From an uncultured Christensenella sp. (GTDB taxonomy: Bacteria; Bacillota; Clostridia; Christensenellales; Borkfalkiaceae), in contig CAJTNY010000021.1 in the NCBI GenBank assembly GCA_910577875.1, positions 1-30,870 of the forward strand: DNA of 30,870 nt, read 5' to 3'. Shown in pieces: positions 23,391 to 30,869 of this stretch (the stretch's first letter is position 1; every line of letters begins with the position of its first letter). The translations under genes were made by a program, and so were the position numbers. The notes under the pieces were generated by a model. The model did not search any database. It had not been told where the DNA came from and saw nothing but the letters and a program-made list of their open reading frames with translations.

Positions 23391-23711
23391 TTATGAGTGA
23401 ATAAGCGCGGCGGGCGCAACGTATAAAAGCGTTTCGCGCTTGCGCTGGCGGCGTAGTTCCGCTTGTCGCTTGCGCTGTTCGCGCCGCAGTAACTTAAAAT
23501 CTTTCATAAGTTCCTTTGTTACAAATTTTGTGTTCTTGTTCAGAATAACCATTTTAGCCTTGTAGTCTAAAACGGTGTCGTCTATGATTTCACGGAAAAA
23601 GCGCGACGGCAGTTGCGTGTCGCTTTCTTTCATTGCCGTGAGTATGTCTATATTCTCGAAAATGACCGCTAATTTTTCCTTGTGCAGTTCGGTAAAATCT
23701 AACTTTTCCAT
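23391..23711 (-). CDS. Hypothetical basic protein between the ATPase and the origin (106 aa)
   Basis: I do not recognise this family. The first 75 residues are helical and mixed in charge (MEKLDFTELHKEKLAVIF); the last 30 are strongly basic (LLRREQRKRQAELRRQRKRE) and end in a short hydrophobic tail. The basic stretch suggests nucleic-acid binding. The start overlaps the end of the ATPase gene by 13 bases, with GAGG about 12 bases upstream, so the two are translationally coupled. It may be a replication accessory or packaging partner; this is inference. Confidence 0.65.
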   Translation of the reverse strand: MEKLDFTELHKEKLAVIFENIDILTAMKESDTQLPSRFFREIIDDTVLDYKAKMVILNKNTKFVTKELMKDFKLLRREQRKRQAELRRQRKRETLLYVAPAALIHS

Positions 23712-24571
23712 AAGTCCGTAACCTCGTTATTGTTTTTGTTTTCGTTCTGATTAAACAGTGGGTAACGTTCGCATCGCGCAAGCATAGCCGCCTTGTCGTT
23801 GCCCGTGAGCGTGGCGGGCGTGGTATGATAGTTGCCCGTCATACCGTTGTAAAAGTATTCTTTGCCGCTGTAACTGTCTACGCAGTTGTAAATGTTCCCG
23901 TAGTGCGTGTATGCCGTTTTAACGCCTATTTTCGCGTTTCCGCTGTCTTTGTAACGGGCGTATTGCCGAACGCCCGAAAACTCCAAACAGTTCCATACGG
24001 TTTTAATAAGCCGCCCGTGTAGGTCGTAATAATCGCGCTTGTTTTGCACCTCTATGAGTTTGTCGGAAAGCGAACGAAAGCGTTTGTCCGCGCTGTCGTC
24101 TATTTGCGTGTCAGCCCACATCTGAACGCCGACTTTTCTTTGCCGTTCTATATACCGCAGAAAGTAGTCCGCAACCCGTTCGGCGGTCATTGATTTGCGG
24201 CTGTCTAACTTGCTTTGAATTTCGGGCAGAAAGATTTTCGCATACGGCAAGAGATAATCAACCTCGTGAACGCCGTCATACAGCCCGATTTTTTCAAACT
24301 GCAATTCCATTGAAACGCGCGGCTTGTAACCTAACCCACGCGCAATAAATGTATCGTCAACGACATACACCAAATGTTGAACGTGCGGCGCAAGTGAAAG
24401 GTTATTCCAGCCGCCAGCCCGCAGCCGTTCAATTTCCTTTTTGCAAATAGATAGGTCATAAACGGACAGCGGCGGTATCATATAGCGGCAAGCAAAATGC
24501 GCTAATAATGTTGTTTTACCTACGCCGCGCTCTCCGACAACGTAAGTAAGATAATACGTTTTGTTTTCCAT
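23699..24571 (-). CDS. P-loop ATPase resembling Zot/gpI or ssDNA-packaging ATPases
   Basis: The 290-residue protein has Walker A GERGVGKTT (13-21), a hydrophobic strand ending in an acidic residue that suits Walker B (KIFLPEIQSKLDSR, 112-125), and a Zot-like segment RQRKVGVQMWADTQIDDSADKRFR, where Q156 would be the sensor glutamine. This layout is that of filamentous-phage gpI/Zot assembly ATPases and the related packaging branch. Unlike typical gpI/Zot it has no transmembrane helix after the ATPase domain, so it may work with a separate membrane partner or be a packaging rather than an extrusion motor. The start at 24571 follows GGGGGTGCTTATG; it ends in TAG. Superfamily is solid, the exact family less so. 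Confidence 0.7.
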   Translation of the reverse strand: MENKTYYLTYVVGERGVGKTTLLAHFACRYMIPPLSVYDLSICKKEIERLRAGGWNNLSLAPHVQHLVYVVDDTFIARGLGYKPRVSMELQFEKIGLYDGVHEVDYLLPYAKIFLPEIQSKLDSRKSMTAERVADYFLRYIERQRKVGVQMWADTQIDDSADKRFRSLSDKLIEVQNKRDYYDLHGRLIKTVWNCLEFSGVRQYARYKDSGNAKIGVKTAYTHYGNIYNCVDSYSGKEYFYNGMTGNYHTTPATLTGNDKAAMLARCERYPLFNQNENKNNNEVTDLWKS

Positions 24572-24632
24572 AAGCACCCCCGCAAAAAGAAACAAGGGAA
24601 CGGACAAACGCCCGCTCCCTCGTAAGATTTAG

Positions 24633-25061
24633 TTATTTATTGCCCGTATTGCGGCGGTTGCCTTTGGGTTTACTGTCGGCGGGCGGCGCGGGCGGTGGCG
24701 TTGCCGCCTCGTCGTTTTTCAGATTGTTGTAAATGAAAAACGAATTGCGCTTGCCGATATTACCCATATGCGCGTATGCGCTTTGCTGTCCTTTGCGGTA
24801 CGAGGCAATTTCACGTTTGGTAAACTGCTTTGCGTATTCCTTTTTCTGTTCGGTAGTATAAGGCGTATAACGGGCTTGCGGCTGTTCGTCCGTCATATTC
24901 ATTTGCTGTTGCGTGGGTTGATTTGCCATAGGCTTATGCTCCTTTTTTTCAGTATAGTCCGTTATGCTATCTGAACGCGACACCATAATGAGAGTTGCCG
25001 AACCGTCGGCGGCGCGGGCGTATGTTCCTTGATAGCCTTGCGGTATTTTCGGGTTTGCCAT
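24633..25061 (-). CDS. Hypothetical polar protein with proline-rich tail (142 aa)
   Basis: I do not recognise this protein. It starts MANPKIPQGYQGTYARAADG, has a polar Gln-rich middle and ends in a basic, proline-rich tail (TPPPAPPADSKPKGNRR). There is no membrane segment. An internal in-frame ATG at 24929 (MANQPTQQQ) is preceded by AAGGAG nine bases upstream and gives a second MAN-type N-terminus, so a shorter product is possible. It lies three bases after the 121-residue gene. A structural or DNA-coating role is possible but unsupported. Confidence 0.65.
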   Translation of the reverse strand: MANPKIPQGYQGTYARAADGSATLIMVSRSDSITDYTEKKEHKPMANQPTQQQMNMTDEQPQARYTPYTTEQKKEYAKQFTKREIASYRKGQQSAYAHMGNIGKRNSFFIYNNLKNDEAATPPPAPPADSKPKGNRRNTGNK

Positions 25062-25064
25062 AGG

Positions 25065-25430
25065 TTACGCCTTTTTCGCGGGCGCGGGCGTTTCGTCTTT
25101 TGCGGCTTTTGCGAGTAACAATTCCACAATGGTATTTGTAGCGCGGGGCAGAAAGTAAAAGTATTCGTCGTCGTTGAACATTTTGAGTACAACCGCGATA
25201 TATTCCGCGCCGTTCTTTTCACTGGTACGTTTTTCGAGAGTAAAACTCTTGAACGGCTCAACGCCCAACTCCGTGCAAGTCTGAATGAGTTCGACGACCT
25301 CTTTATCGCACCACACGTCAGCCGAACGCCCGTTAATGAGTTCCACGCGCACAAAATGATTTTTGCCGCCGCGTTTCGAGGGTTTTGCTACAATCTTGAT
25401 TTCCTTGACTACCTTGTTTAAGTTTTCCAT
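25065..25430 (-). CDS. Small beta-rich protein, possible ssDNA-binding protein (121 aa)
   Basis: The sequence alternates strand-like stretches (VVKEIKIVAKPSKRGGKNHF, VRVELINGRSADVWCDKEV, GAEYIAVVLKMFNDDEYFYF) with aromatic and basic residues, and ends in an Ala/Pro/Lys tail. That pattern, the size and the place between coat-side and replication genes recall ssDNA-binding proteins of filamentous phages, but there is no diagnostic motif, and it lacks the DLPF tip that Rep and SduA carry. A purine-rich GGAG lies just upstream. The 127 bases in front (25431-25557) contain two short inverted repeats but no gene. Confidence 0.6.
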   Translation of the reverse strand: MENLNKVVKEIKIVAKPSKRGGKNHFVRVELINGRSADVWCDKEVVELIQTCTELGVEPFKSFTLEKRTSEKNGAEYIAVVLKMFNDDEYFYFLPRATNTIVELLLAKAAKDETPAPAKKA

Positions 25431-25557
25431 TTTTAACTCCTAAAAGATTATTTTTCAGCCGCCGCAAATCACGTTGCGCACCGTAATTCCAAGCGGCTAA
25501 TGGTGGGGCTTTTTGCGCTTACCCCAAGCGTAAATTTAAGTTGTAATTTGCCTTTGT

Positions 25558-26898
25558 TTATCTAATAACGTATAATTCCCACATTGTCATCATCTCGATA
25601 TAGAAACCCGCATTGTCCGACCACTCAATAGTCAGATAGCCGTCGCGTTTGCAAGATATTGTTATGGTAAATGTGTTTTCAGTTCCGTATTCCACAAGTC
25701 CGAGCGTTGCCGAGAACGGCGCAAGGCTTGTCAATTCTTTGTCGCCAGCGTTGCCGCCGTCGCCCTCGTATTGCAGTTGTTGCCATTGTCCGTCATAGCC
25801 GTATTCAAACCCGTAACAACTGTTGCCGTCGGGCGAGTTATACCAAAAACTGTTGTTTCCGTCGTCGCGTATATTCGCCTTGATATAGTTCGCCGTAACC
25901 TTGATTTTGTCGCCCGCTTTCAGACCGCTAACCGCTATGTCAACGCTGTTCATAGTGCTGTCGCCGTAAACGTAAAGCATATCGTCGCCCAAGCGCGTCC
26001 AAGTTCCGAATTTTGCCGTGAAAGTCGTGTTTGCGGTTATCTTATAGGTTGAAAGATTTACAACCGTTTTTCCGTCAACTGTCCAGCCCACAAACGTATC
26101 GCTGTTGAACGTAGGCATAGTTGCATAGCCGCCGTTTTGTACCTCTTGCGTTGCTACCGTCGTATCGCCGTTTTTGAACGTAACCGTGAATTTATCAACG
26201 CGGAATAACGCCGTAAAGGTTACGTTTTCGGTAACGGTGTAATTGCTTACGTTGACGGTGTTCGTTCCGTCGATAGACCAGCCGACAAATACATAATTCG
26301 GCTTTGTGGGCGCGGCGGGTACGGTGGGCTTGCCGTTGCGCTCAATAATCTGCGTATTATGCGTTTTGCCGTCCGCTATGAATTTCACGTCATACTTGTA
26401 CGTTATATCTGCGACAAATACGGTATCGCTTGTTATGCGGTATTCGCTAACGTTGACCGCAACGCCGTTTACTTTCCAGCCGTTGAATACTTTGTACGCC
26501 GTGCTTGCCGCCGTCGGCGCGGTTGCGTAGTTGCCGCTTTTTACGGTTTCGTTTTTCAGCGTGGTGTCCTCGTACTTGAATACAACGGAATACTGATTTG
26601 TGAATTTTGCCGTGAATGTTACGTTCTGCGTTACGGTGTAAGTCGTGAGATTTACAACAGTGTTGCCGTCAATCGTCCAGCCCTCGAAAACGTAGCCGTT
26701 TTTCGTAGGCGCGGCGGGCGGAGTTACGTTTGCGTTTTTCAGTACGATTTCATTGTGGTAGTTTTCGCCGTCTACCATAAAATTGACCTCGTATTTATGC
26801 GTTACGTCGGCAACTATTTTCGTGTTCGCCGTTATGCGGTAAGTTGCAAGGTCTATCGGCTCGCCGTCAACCGTCCAGCCGTTGAATATAACGTAAGC
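25558..26898 (-). CDS. InlB-type B-repeat (Flg_new) part of a frameshifted surface adhesin
   Basis: This frame is the downstream part of the gene that begins at 27730. It has at least five Flg_new/InlB B-repeats of about 65-70 residues, each ending in a GWxxDG turn and a Y-x-I/V-T-x-N/D-T-x-F strand (YVFEGWTIDG, YKVFNGWKVNG, YVFVGWSIDG, FVGWTVDG; the first, split by the frameshift, is YVIFNGWTVDG). A different C-terminal domain of about 140 residues follows (MLYVYGDSTMNSVDI onward). An internal ATG at 26778 exists but would cut a repeat in half, so it is not a natural start. Such repeats form stiff stalks in adhesins; here they could present a receptor-binding head. Confidence 0.8.
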   Translation of the reverse strand, partial: AYVIFNGWTVDGEPIDLATYRITANTKIVADVTHKYEVNFMVDGENYHNEIVLKNANVTPPAAPTKNGYVFEGWTIDGNTVVNLTTYTVTQNVTFTAKFTNQYSVVFKYEDTTLKNETVKSGNYATAPTAASTAYKVFNGWKVNGVAVNVSEYRITSDTVFVADITYKYDVKFIADGKTHNTQIIERNGKPTVPAAPTKPNYVFVGWSIDGTNTVNVSNYTVTENVTFTALFRVDKFTVTFKNGDTTVATQEVQNGGYATMPTFNSDTFVGWTVDGKTVVNLSTYKITANTTFTAKFGTWTRLGDDMLYVYGDSTMNSVDIAVSGLKAGDKIKVTANYIKANIRDDGNNSFWYNSPDGNSCYGFEYGYDGQWQQLQYEGDGGNAGDKELTSLAPFSATLGLVEYGTENTFTITISCKRDGYLTIEWSDNAGFYIEMMTMWELYVIR

Positions 26899-27730
26899 TA
26901 GAGGGCGGCGTTGCGACTGTCAAAAGACTGTTCTTGTTTACTACTTGTATGTTATACACGCTCCCGTCAAACTCGAACGTGGCAACGACTTGCTCGCCGC
27001 TTTCCAGCGTAGACAGATACTGTTCGTAATAACTCACGGACTTTTGCAATTCCGCAATTTTGGCGTTCAGAGCATTGACCACCGAAGAATTGTTTTGCGT
27101 TTGCAATGTCAAATCGGCAATCTGATTGTTAAGGCTTGCAATTTGCGCGTTCAGCCCGTTAATAGTCTTTGCGTTCAGAGCGTTGTTTTCTTGTAACTGC
27201 GTATTGAGATTTTGCAAGTTCGTTAATTGCTCCGTAAGCGCGGCGATTTGCCGTTCGTTCTCGTCCTTATTGCCTTGCAGCGTAAGTATCTGCGTTGACA
27301 GTTCGGCAATTTGCCCGTTCAATTCCGTTATGGTAATTTCGTTGCTTGCCTTGATTGTGTTCAGCGTTTCAATCTGTGTTTCCAGCGCGGCGCGTTGCTC
27401 GTTTAACGTAGCGACTTGCCCTTGATAGTCCTTTATGGAATTGTTGAGGGCGGTTGCCTCGCTCGTATACTGCGATATTAAATCGTTTTGCGTGGTTATC
27501 GTGTCGCGGTAACTGTTGATTAGTTTGTCGTATTCGTCCTTGTCTTTGAGAGCGGTGGAATAGCCGTCCTCGTAAGATTTTTGCACGTCCTCTTGCGTAT
27601 ATAGACCGTTGCCCGCCATTCCGTCCTTGACCTTCGACCAATTTATAATGCCCCAAGTAAGTAGAAACGCGAAAATGCCGATTATGAGAATACTGAATAT
27701 GATTGTTAATACTTTTTTCGTTGTTGACAT
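26867..27730 (-). CDS. Membrane-anchored coiled-coil part of the frameshifted adhesin
   Basis: The 287-residue frame has a transmembrane helix (about residues 7-28) and then a long coiled coil (about 60-235) of short repeats rich in L, N, Q and I, for example LNAQIASLNNQIADLTLQT. It then enters a partial B-repeat (FEFDGSVYNIQVVNKNSLL) and runs out of frame at CCC TCT AGC. Moving one base forward there (near 26898-26905) gives LAYVIFNGWTVDG and the rest of the repeat array, for a full protein of about 723 residues. GGAGC precedes the start. Orientation is probably N-terminus in, stalk and repeats outside. Confidence 0.82.
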   Translation of the reverse strand: MSTTKKVLTIIFSILIIGIFAFLLTWGIINWSKVKDGMAGNGLYTQEDVQKSYEDGYSTALKDKDEYDKLINSYRDTITTQNDLISQYTSEATALNNSIKDYQGQVATLNEQRAALETQIETLNTIKASNEITITELNGQIAELSTQILTLQGNKDENERQIAALTEQLTNLQNLNTQLQENNALNAKTINGLNAQIASLNNQIADLTLQTQNNSSVVNALNAKIAELQKSVSYYEQYLSTLESGEQVVATFEFDGSVYNIQVVNKNSLLTVATPPSSLRYIQRLDG

Positions 27731-27740
27731 TGTTCGCTCC

Positions 27741-28268
27741 TTATAAAATTTCTATAATGCGTAGGCGTATGCCGTTGTCCGCAAAATACTGTTCGAGAAA
27801 ACTTGCGTTTTCTTTACCCGTCGTCGCAAGCGTTAAAGTCGTTTTGTTGCTCAAAAACTTGACCGATATTCTCATAACCGCGCTGTTTATTACGTTGCCG
27901 TTCGTATCGTAAAAGTCCATATTTACAGTTGCGAACACAGAGCCGGCGTTTATTTCCGTATTCAGCAAAACGTAATCGTTGAGTATAACCTGATAGGTCT
28001 TTTTCTTACCGTCAAAATTCTCGACTTTGAGCAAATCCTTTTCAAATGCGTATGTGTCGGTGTCGTCGTATAAATCGTGATAGAATACCACGCTTGTAGA
28101 CGAATAGTTAAAACTTTCTTGCGTGAATCGGTTGCTTATATCTATTGAGCCGTTAATATAACTTTCAGCCTTGATTTCTTTATACAACCGAATCCCGCAG
28201 AACACGGCGGCAACGATTATGACGAACGCCAGCAGATAGAGAATAACCATACCTATGATTTTTTTCAT
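27741..28268 (-). CDS. Membrane-anchored hypothetical protein (175 aa)
   Basis: I do not recognise the family. A single N-terminal TM helix (about residues 5-27, VILYLLAFVIIVAAVF) is followed by a beta-rich outer domain (STSVVFYHDLYDDTDTYAF, NSAVMRISVKFLSNKTTL). Its ATG lies in the stop of the upstream gene (four-base overlap) and in the shared CGAGGTGCTTATATG module. It lies between two other TM-anchored genes, which suggests one surface complex or particle component. Confidence 0.7.
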   Translation of the reverse strand: MKKIIGMVILYLLAFVIIVAAVFCGIRLYKEIKAESYINGSIDISNRFTQESFNYSSTSVVFYHDLYDDTDTYAFEKDLLKVENFDGKKKTYQVILNDYVLLNTEINAGSVFATVNMDFYDTNGNVINSAVMRISVKFLSNKTTLTLATTGKENASFLEQYFADNGIRLRIIEIL

Positions 28269-29572
28269 ATAAGCACCTCGCTGTATTCGTTGTTTATTGC
28301 GTTTGCCGTTCCGTCCAGCACAATACCGCGACTATGTTTTAATGTTTTTAACTGCGTATCGTTCAGCGATTTTTCCAGCAAGTAAAATGTTCGTGCGTTG
28401 CCTTTGATAGTAAGCGTGTCGATTTCCAGCCCGTCGAAAGCGTTATAGTCAAGACCTACAACCTTGATTTCTTTTGCCGCCAAATATTCGGACTGTAAGT
28501 CCAGCGTGATATTGACTTTTGCTCGCGGCATATCTGCAAACAGTTTTTTGCCGTCCATAGACAGCGAAACAAAATACCCGTCGTATATCTCGCTGTATCG
28601 GTAAGTAAACAATTCCGCGCCGTTCAACTTGCTTGTGTAGGTCAGCGTGTAAGTCATACGTTCTTGCCAATAGGTAGTGTCTATATGCTCGTCGCTGGTG
28701 TCGTATTTCGGGTTGCACTCGATAGAGCCGAATATGCTTTGCGTACTGTTACGCGCTCCGTTTTCGTCGTAGTGGAATTTCAGCACGGCGTAATTTTTGA
28801 TTATGTCGGTTACGTCGTCCGCCTTGAATTTGCCGCTCGTGCCGTCGTATTCTCTGATAGAAAAGTATTGCGATAAATCAAGCGTAATGTAGTAGTCGCC
28901 GTAGCCTTTGTCGTTCGACTTTATAGCCGAGAAAACCGCGTCGAACACGTCGCCGTAATCGAAATACGTTGTGCTTTGTTTGACCGTCCATAAAAAGCCC
29001 CACAGTCTGCCGTATGTGTCGTATTTGCCGTCTAACTGAATGGAAAAGGGGCGGTTGTCTATCTTGATAATAAATTGCTGGTTACGGTTTAGCACCGTTG
29101 AAACGCTCCCGTATTGTCCTTTGAAACCGCTCCAATTTATGCCGTTCGTCGTATCGTAGTAGTAAAATTCAGAGAGTACGCGCTCGTTTGCCTCGCTTTC
29201 CTTGTGTACCTCTTGCGTGTACGTTCTGAAATCGCCTAAAAATTGCATACCCGTTGAGCGGTACTGGTCTTGCGTTAGGTTGTAGCCCGTGAAATAGTTG
29301 TACTTTAATTCTTGCAGTTGTACGCCGTTGTTCTTGTCGTTGGAATAGTAGTTTGCTTCCATAAACCACCGTTCCTCGAAAATGTCTTTTTCCTCGTCCG
29401 TCAGTTCGTCGTCTTTCTTAATGTCTACGGCTAACTGGTCGTTGATATTGTTCACGCCTATCGTCGTATCTTTCACAAAATAGTGATAGTAAACGAACGC
29501 GATAATAACGCAAACGGCTATCACGGTTATAAACACTAAACAGCAGTTCGCTATCGTCTTGATTAGTTTCAT
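28265..29572 (-). CDS. Membrane-anchored hypothetical surface protein (435 aa)
   Basis: I do not recognise the family. It has an N-terminal TM helix (about residues 8-31), then a large beta-rich domain with many Y, D and N residues (FKGQYGSVSTVLNRNQQFI, GDYYITLDLSQYFSI, LTYTSKLNGAELFTYRY). A gpIII-like or other virion or surface role is possible; no jelly-roll capsid signature was seen by eye. The GAGG ribosome site lies about seven bases before the ATG. It is the first of three consecutive TM-anchored products. Confidence 0.7.
   Translation of the reverse strand: MKLIKTIANCCLVFITVIAVCVIIAFVYYHYFVKDTTIGVNNINDQLAVDIKKDDELTDEEKDIFEERWFMEANYYSNDKNNGVQLQELKYNYFTGYNLTQDQYRSTGMQFLGDFRTYTQEVHKESEANERVLSEFYYYDTTNGINWSGFKGQYGSVSTVLNRNQQFIIKIDNRPFSIQLDGKYDTYGRLWGFLWTVKQSTTYFDYGDVFDAVFSAIKSNDKGYGDYYITLDLSQYFSIREYDGTSGKFKADDVTDIIKNYAVLKFHYDENGARNSTQSIFGSIECNPKYDTSDEHIDTTYWQERMTYTLTYTSKLNGAELFTYRYSEIYDGYFVSLSMDGKKLFADMPRAKVNITLDLQSEYLAAKEIKVVGLDYNAFDGLEIDTLTIKGNARTFYLLEKSLNDTQLKTLKHSRGIVLDGTANAINNEYSEVLI
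28266..28280 (-). promoter_or_regulatory. Shared ribosome-site module, copy 2
   Basis: CGAGGTGCTTATATG on the minus strand, identical over 15 bases to the module at the rep start 5 kb away. It lies inside the 3' end of the upstream coding region. Confidence 0.7.
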
Positions 29573-29602
29573 AGTTCCTCCTTGCTAAATTTTCAGAGGC
29601 AG

Positions 29603-29839
29603 TCAGCCCTTGTCCGAAAGCGGGTTTTGTTTGCCTATTGCCGCCCAATCAATAAGTTTTCCAGCCTCGTCCGCGCCTAAGTAGTAGATAAAACGCCGCG
29701 CCGTCGCCTCGTTTACCGCGCCGCCGTTTAACAGCGTTTCAACCTCGTTTTCGTCAACGCCCATTTCACGCGCCAATGTTGCCGCCGTTATACCGTGATT
29801 GCATAAATAGGCTTGCAGTAGTTCCTTTTTGACTATCAT
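29603..29839 (-). CDS. Small helix-turn-helix protein (78 aa)
   Basis: From the ATG at 29839 (GGGAG nine bases upstream) the protein has a compact HTH of XRE/CII type: KKELLQAYLCNHGITAATLAREMGVDENEVETLLNG, followed by a helix ending in LIDWAAIGKQ. It probably regulates element transcription. A GTG at 29893 would add 18 basic residues without a ribosome site. It is second in the element operon, after the sigma-like gene. Confidence 0.75.
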   Translation of the reverse strand: MIVKKELLQAYLCNHGITAATLAREMGVDENEVETLLNGGAVNEATARRFIYYLGADEAGKLIDWAAIGKQNPLSDKG

Positions 29840-29906
29840 TTTTTCACGCTCCCGTTTTGTAGTAGGCTTGTTTTTGCCTCTACCTATAAGCACGAGAATG
29901 GGGCAA

Positions 29907-30314
29907 CTATAAGGTTTTTTGTAAAAGTTTTTTTAATTTTTTTATCACGGTCGCAAGTTGTTGAGTGATAGCGGGTTGCGATACTCCTTTTTCCTTTGCT
30001 ATGTCGGTTAAGGTCATACCCTCGAAAAATACTTTTTGCGCCAATTCTCGTTGCTTGTCCGTTAATTGATTTATGGCGTTATGTATTCGTTCCTCGTTCT
30101 CGCGCAACTCAACGGCGGCGAAAGAATCGGCGGCATTGTCTGTAAAGTCAACGCCGTTTTCCAATAGGTAGTAAAGCGATATATGCCGCCGCGTTTCCCG
30201 CCAATGGTTGCGCTTTTCCTCTTGTACTAATTCCAAGTGCAGAGCGTATAATTCGTCCGTTACCTCGATTTCGCTTGTCGTTCCGTCCACAAATTCGTAT
30301 TTGATTTTTTGCAT
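29907..30314 (-). CDS. Sigma-70 region-4-like regulator of the element
   Basis: The 135-residue product (ATG at 30314, GGAGGG eight bases upstream) ends in a region-4-type HTH: LTDKQRELAQKVFFEGMTL, then TDIAKEKGVSQPAITQQL and a basic tail. Residues 1-75 (MQKIKYEFVDGTTSEIEV onward) have no region 2, so it is not a full sigma factor. Such proteins occur as late or conjugation regulators in Firmicute mobile elements. It is the first gene of the element operon, behind a terminator-like leader hairpin. Confidence 0.78.
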   Translation of the reverse strand: MQKIKYEFVDGTTSEIEVTDELYALHLELVQEEKRNHWRETRRHISLYYLLENGVDFTDNAADSFAAVELRENEERIHNAINQLTDKQRELAQKVFFEGMTLTDIAKEKGVSQPAITQQLATVIKKLKKLLQKTL

Positions 30315-30381
30315 TTTGAAAACCCTCCGATTTTGATTTTTGTTTTGAAAAATCGCTATCGGCGGTTTTCGCCGTATAAAG

Positions 30382-30416
30382 AAAAAGCCCCGACAGCGTG
30401 CAATACGCCAGCGGGG
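30382..30416 (-). terminator. Terminator or attenuator in the leader of the element operon
   Basis: On the minus strand an 11-bp stem with one mismatch and two wobble pairs (30388-30416) is followed by CTTTTTCTTT. It lies about 70 bases before the first element gene and after the likely promoter, so it could act as an attenuator. Direct repeats GTGCAATA at 30398-30405 and 30416-30423 overlap it. Confidence 0.65.
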
Positions 30417-30563
30417 TGCAATAGCCCATAAATAAAAAAGACCGAACGAAAGCAACCCTTTTAAGGCGGTATTGCTCCGTTTCGGTTCTTATCTTTTTTC
30501 AGATTACAACTCTAAAACAGTATTTTGTTTCGTTCGGGCGCGACAGTTTCCCATTGAGGAAAA

Positions 30564-30607
30564 GCCTATGCTTAACGCAGAATATGCGCCTATGCAGAGT
30601 GTAACAA
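30564..30607 (-). promoter_or_regulatory. Likely promoter of the element operon with repeated GCATAGGC sites
   Basis: On the minus strand TTGTTA (30602-30607) and TATTCT (30579-30584) are 17 bases apart. GCATAGGC occurs in the spacer (30588-30595) and just downstream of -10 (30564-30571), 24 bases apart, as expected of a repressor operator or iteron. The remaining bases of 30315-30692 show no gene. Confidence 0.5.
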
Positions 30608-30658
30608 AACTACGAAAATGAAAAATAATAGGCATTGTCGATTAAAGACTTATTTTAT

Positions 30659-30687
30659 AAAAAAAGAACGCCCGTGTCCGAGCGTTC
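30659..30687 (-). terminator. Terminator of the zinc-ribbon gene
   Basis: Nine-base arms (30666-30674 and 30679-30687) with one mismatch and a TGTC loop are followed on the minus strand by seven T residues. It closes the transcript entering from the right and separates it from the element promoter. Confidence 0.88.
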
Positions 30688-30692
30688 CGTAT

Positions 30693-30869
30693 TTATGATT
30701 TTGTTTTGACCGTTACTGTACCGTTGCGAATTATGATATGTATGTAGTTATCGCATTTCGGGCATTTTATGTAGCCGTCCATACCGTTTTGCGCTTGCAC
30801 AAGTACGGTTTTACAATATGGGCAACAAGCATAATACAATTTTGATTTATTGCTTTCAACCTCTTTCTC
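30693..30869 (-). CDS. Zinc-ribbon protein, N-terminus outside the window
   Basis: The minus-strand frame runs in from the window edge and ends at 30693. Its 58 visible residues contain CCPYCK and CPKC about 20 residues apart, a Com-like zinc ribbon (YACCPYCKTVLVQAQNG, YIKCPKCDNYIHIIIRNG). Phage Com-type proteins of this form bind nucleic acid, but many small zinc ribbons of mobile elements look alike. The true start is not visible. It may be the last gene of a neighbouring unit or the upstream part of the same element. Confidence 0.75.
   Translation of the reverse strand, partial: EKEVESNKSKLYYACCPYCKTVLVQAQNGMDGYIKCPKCDNYIHIIIRNGTVTVKTKS

Noticed and set aside
24745..24765. GATATTACC as an origin nonanucleotide
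   Set aside because: Inside a coding region, without a stem and with only a partial match.
30315..30455. N-terminal extension of the sigma-like gene and an overlapping 93-codon frame
   Set aside because: They cross the leader terminator and have no ribosome site; GGAGGG clearly sets the start at 30314.
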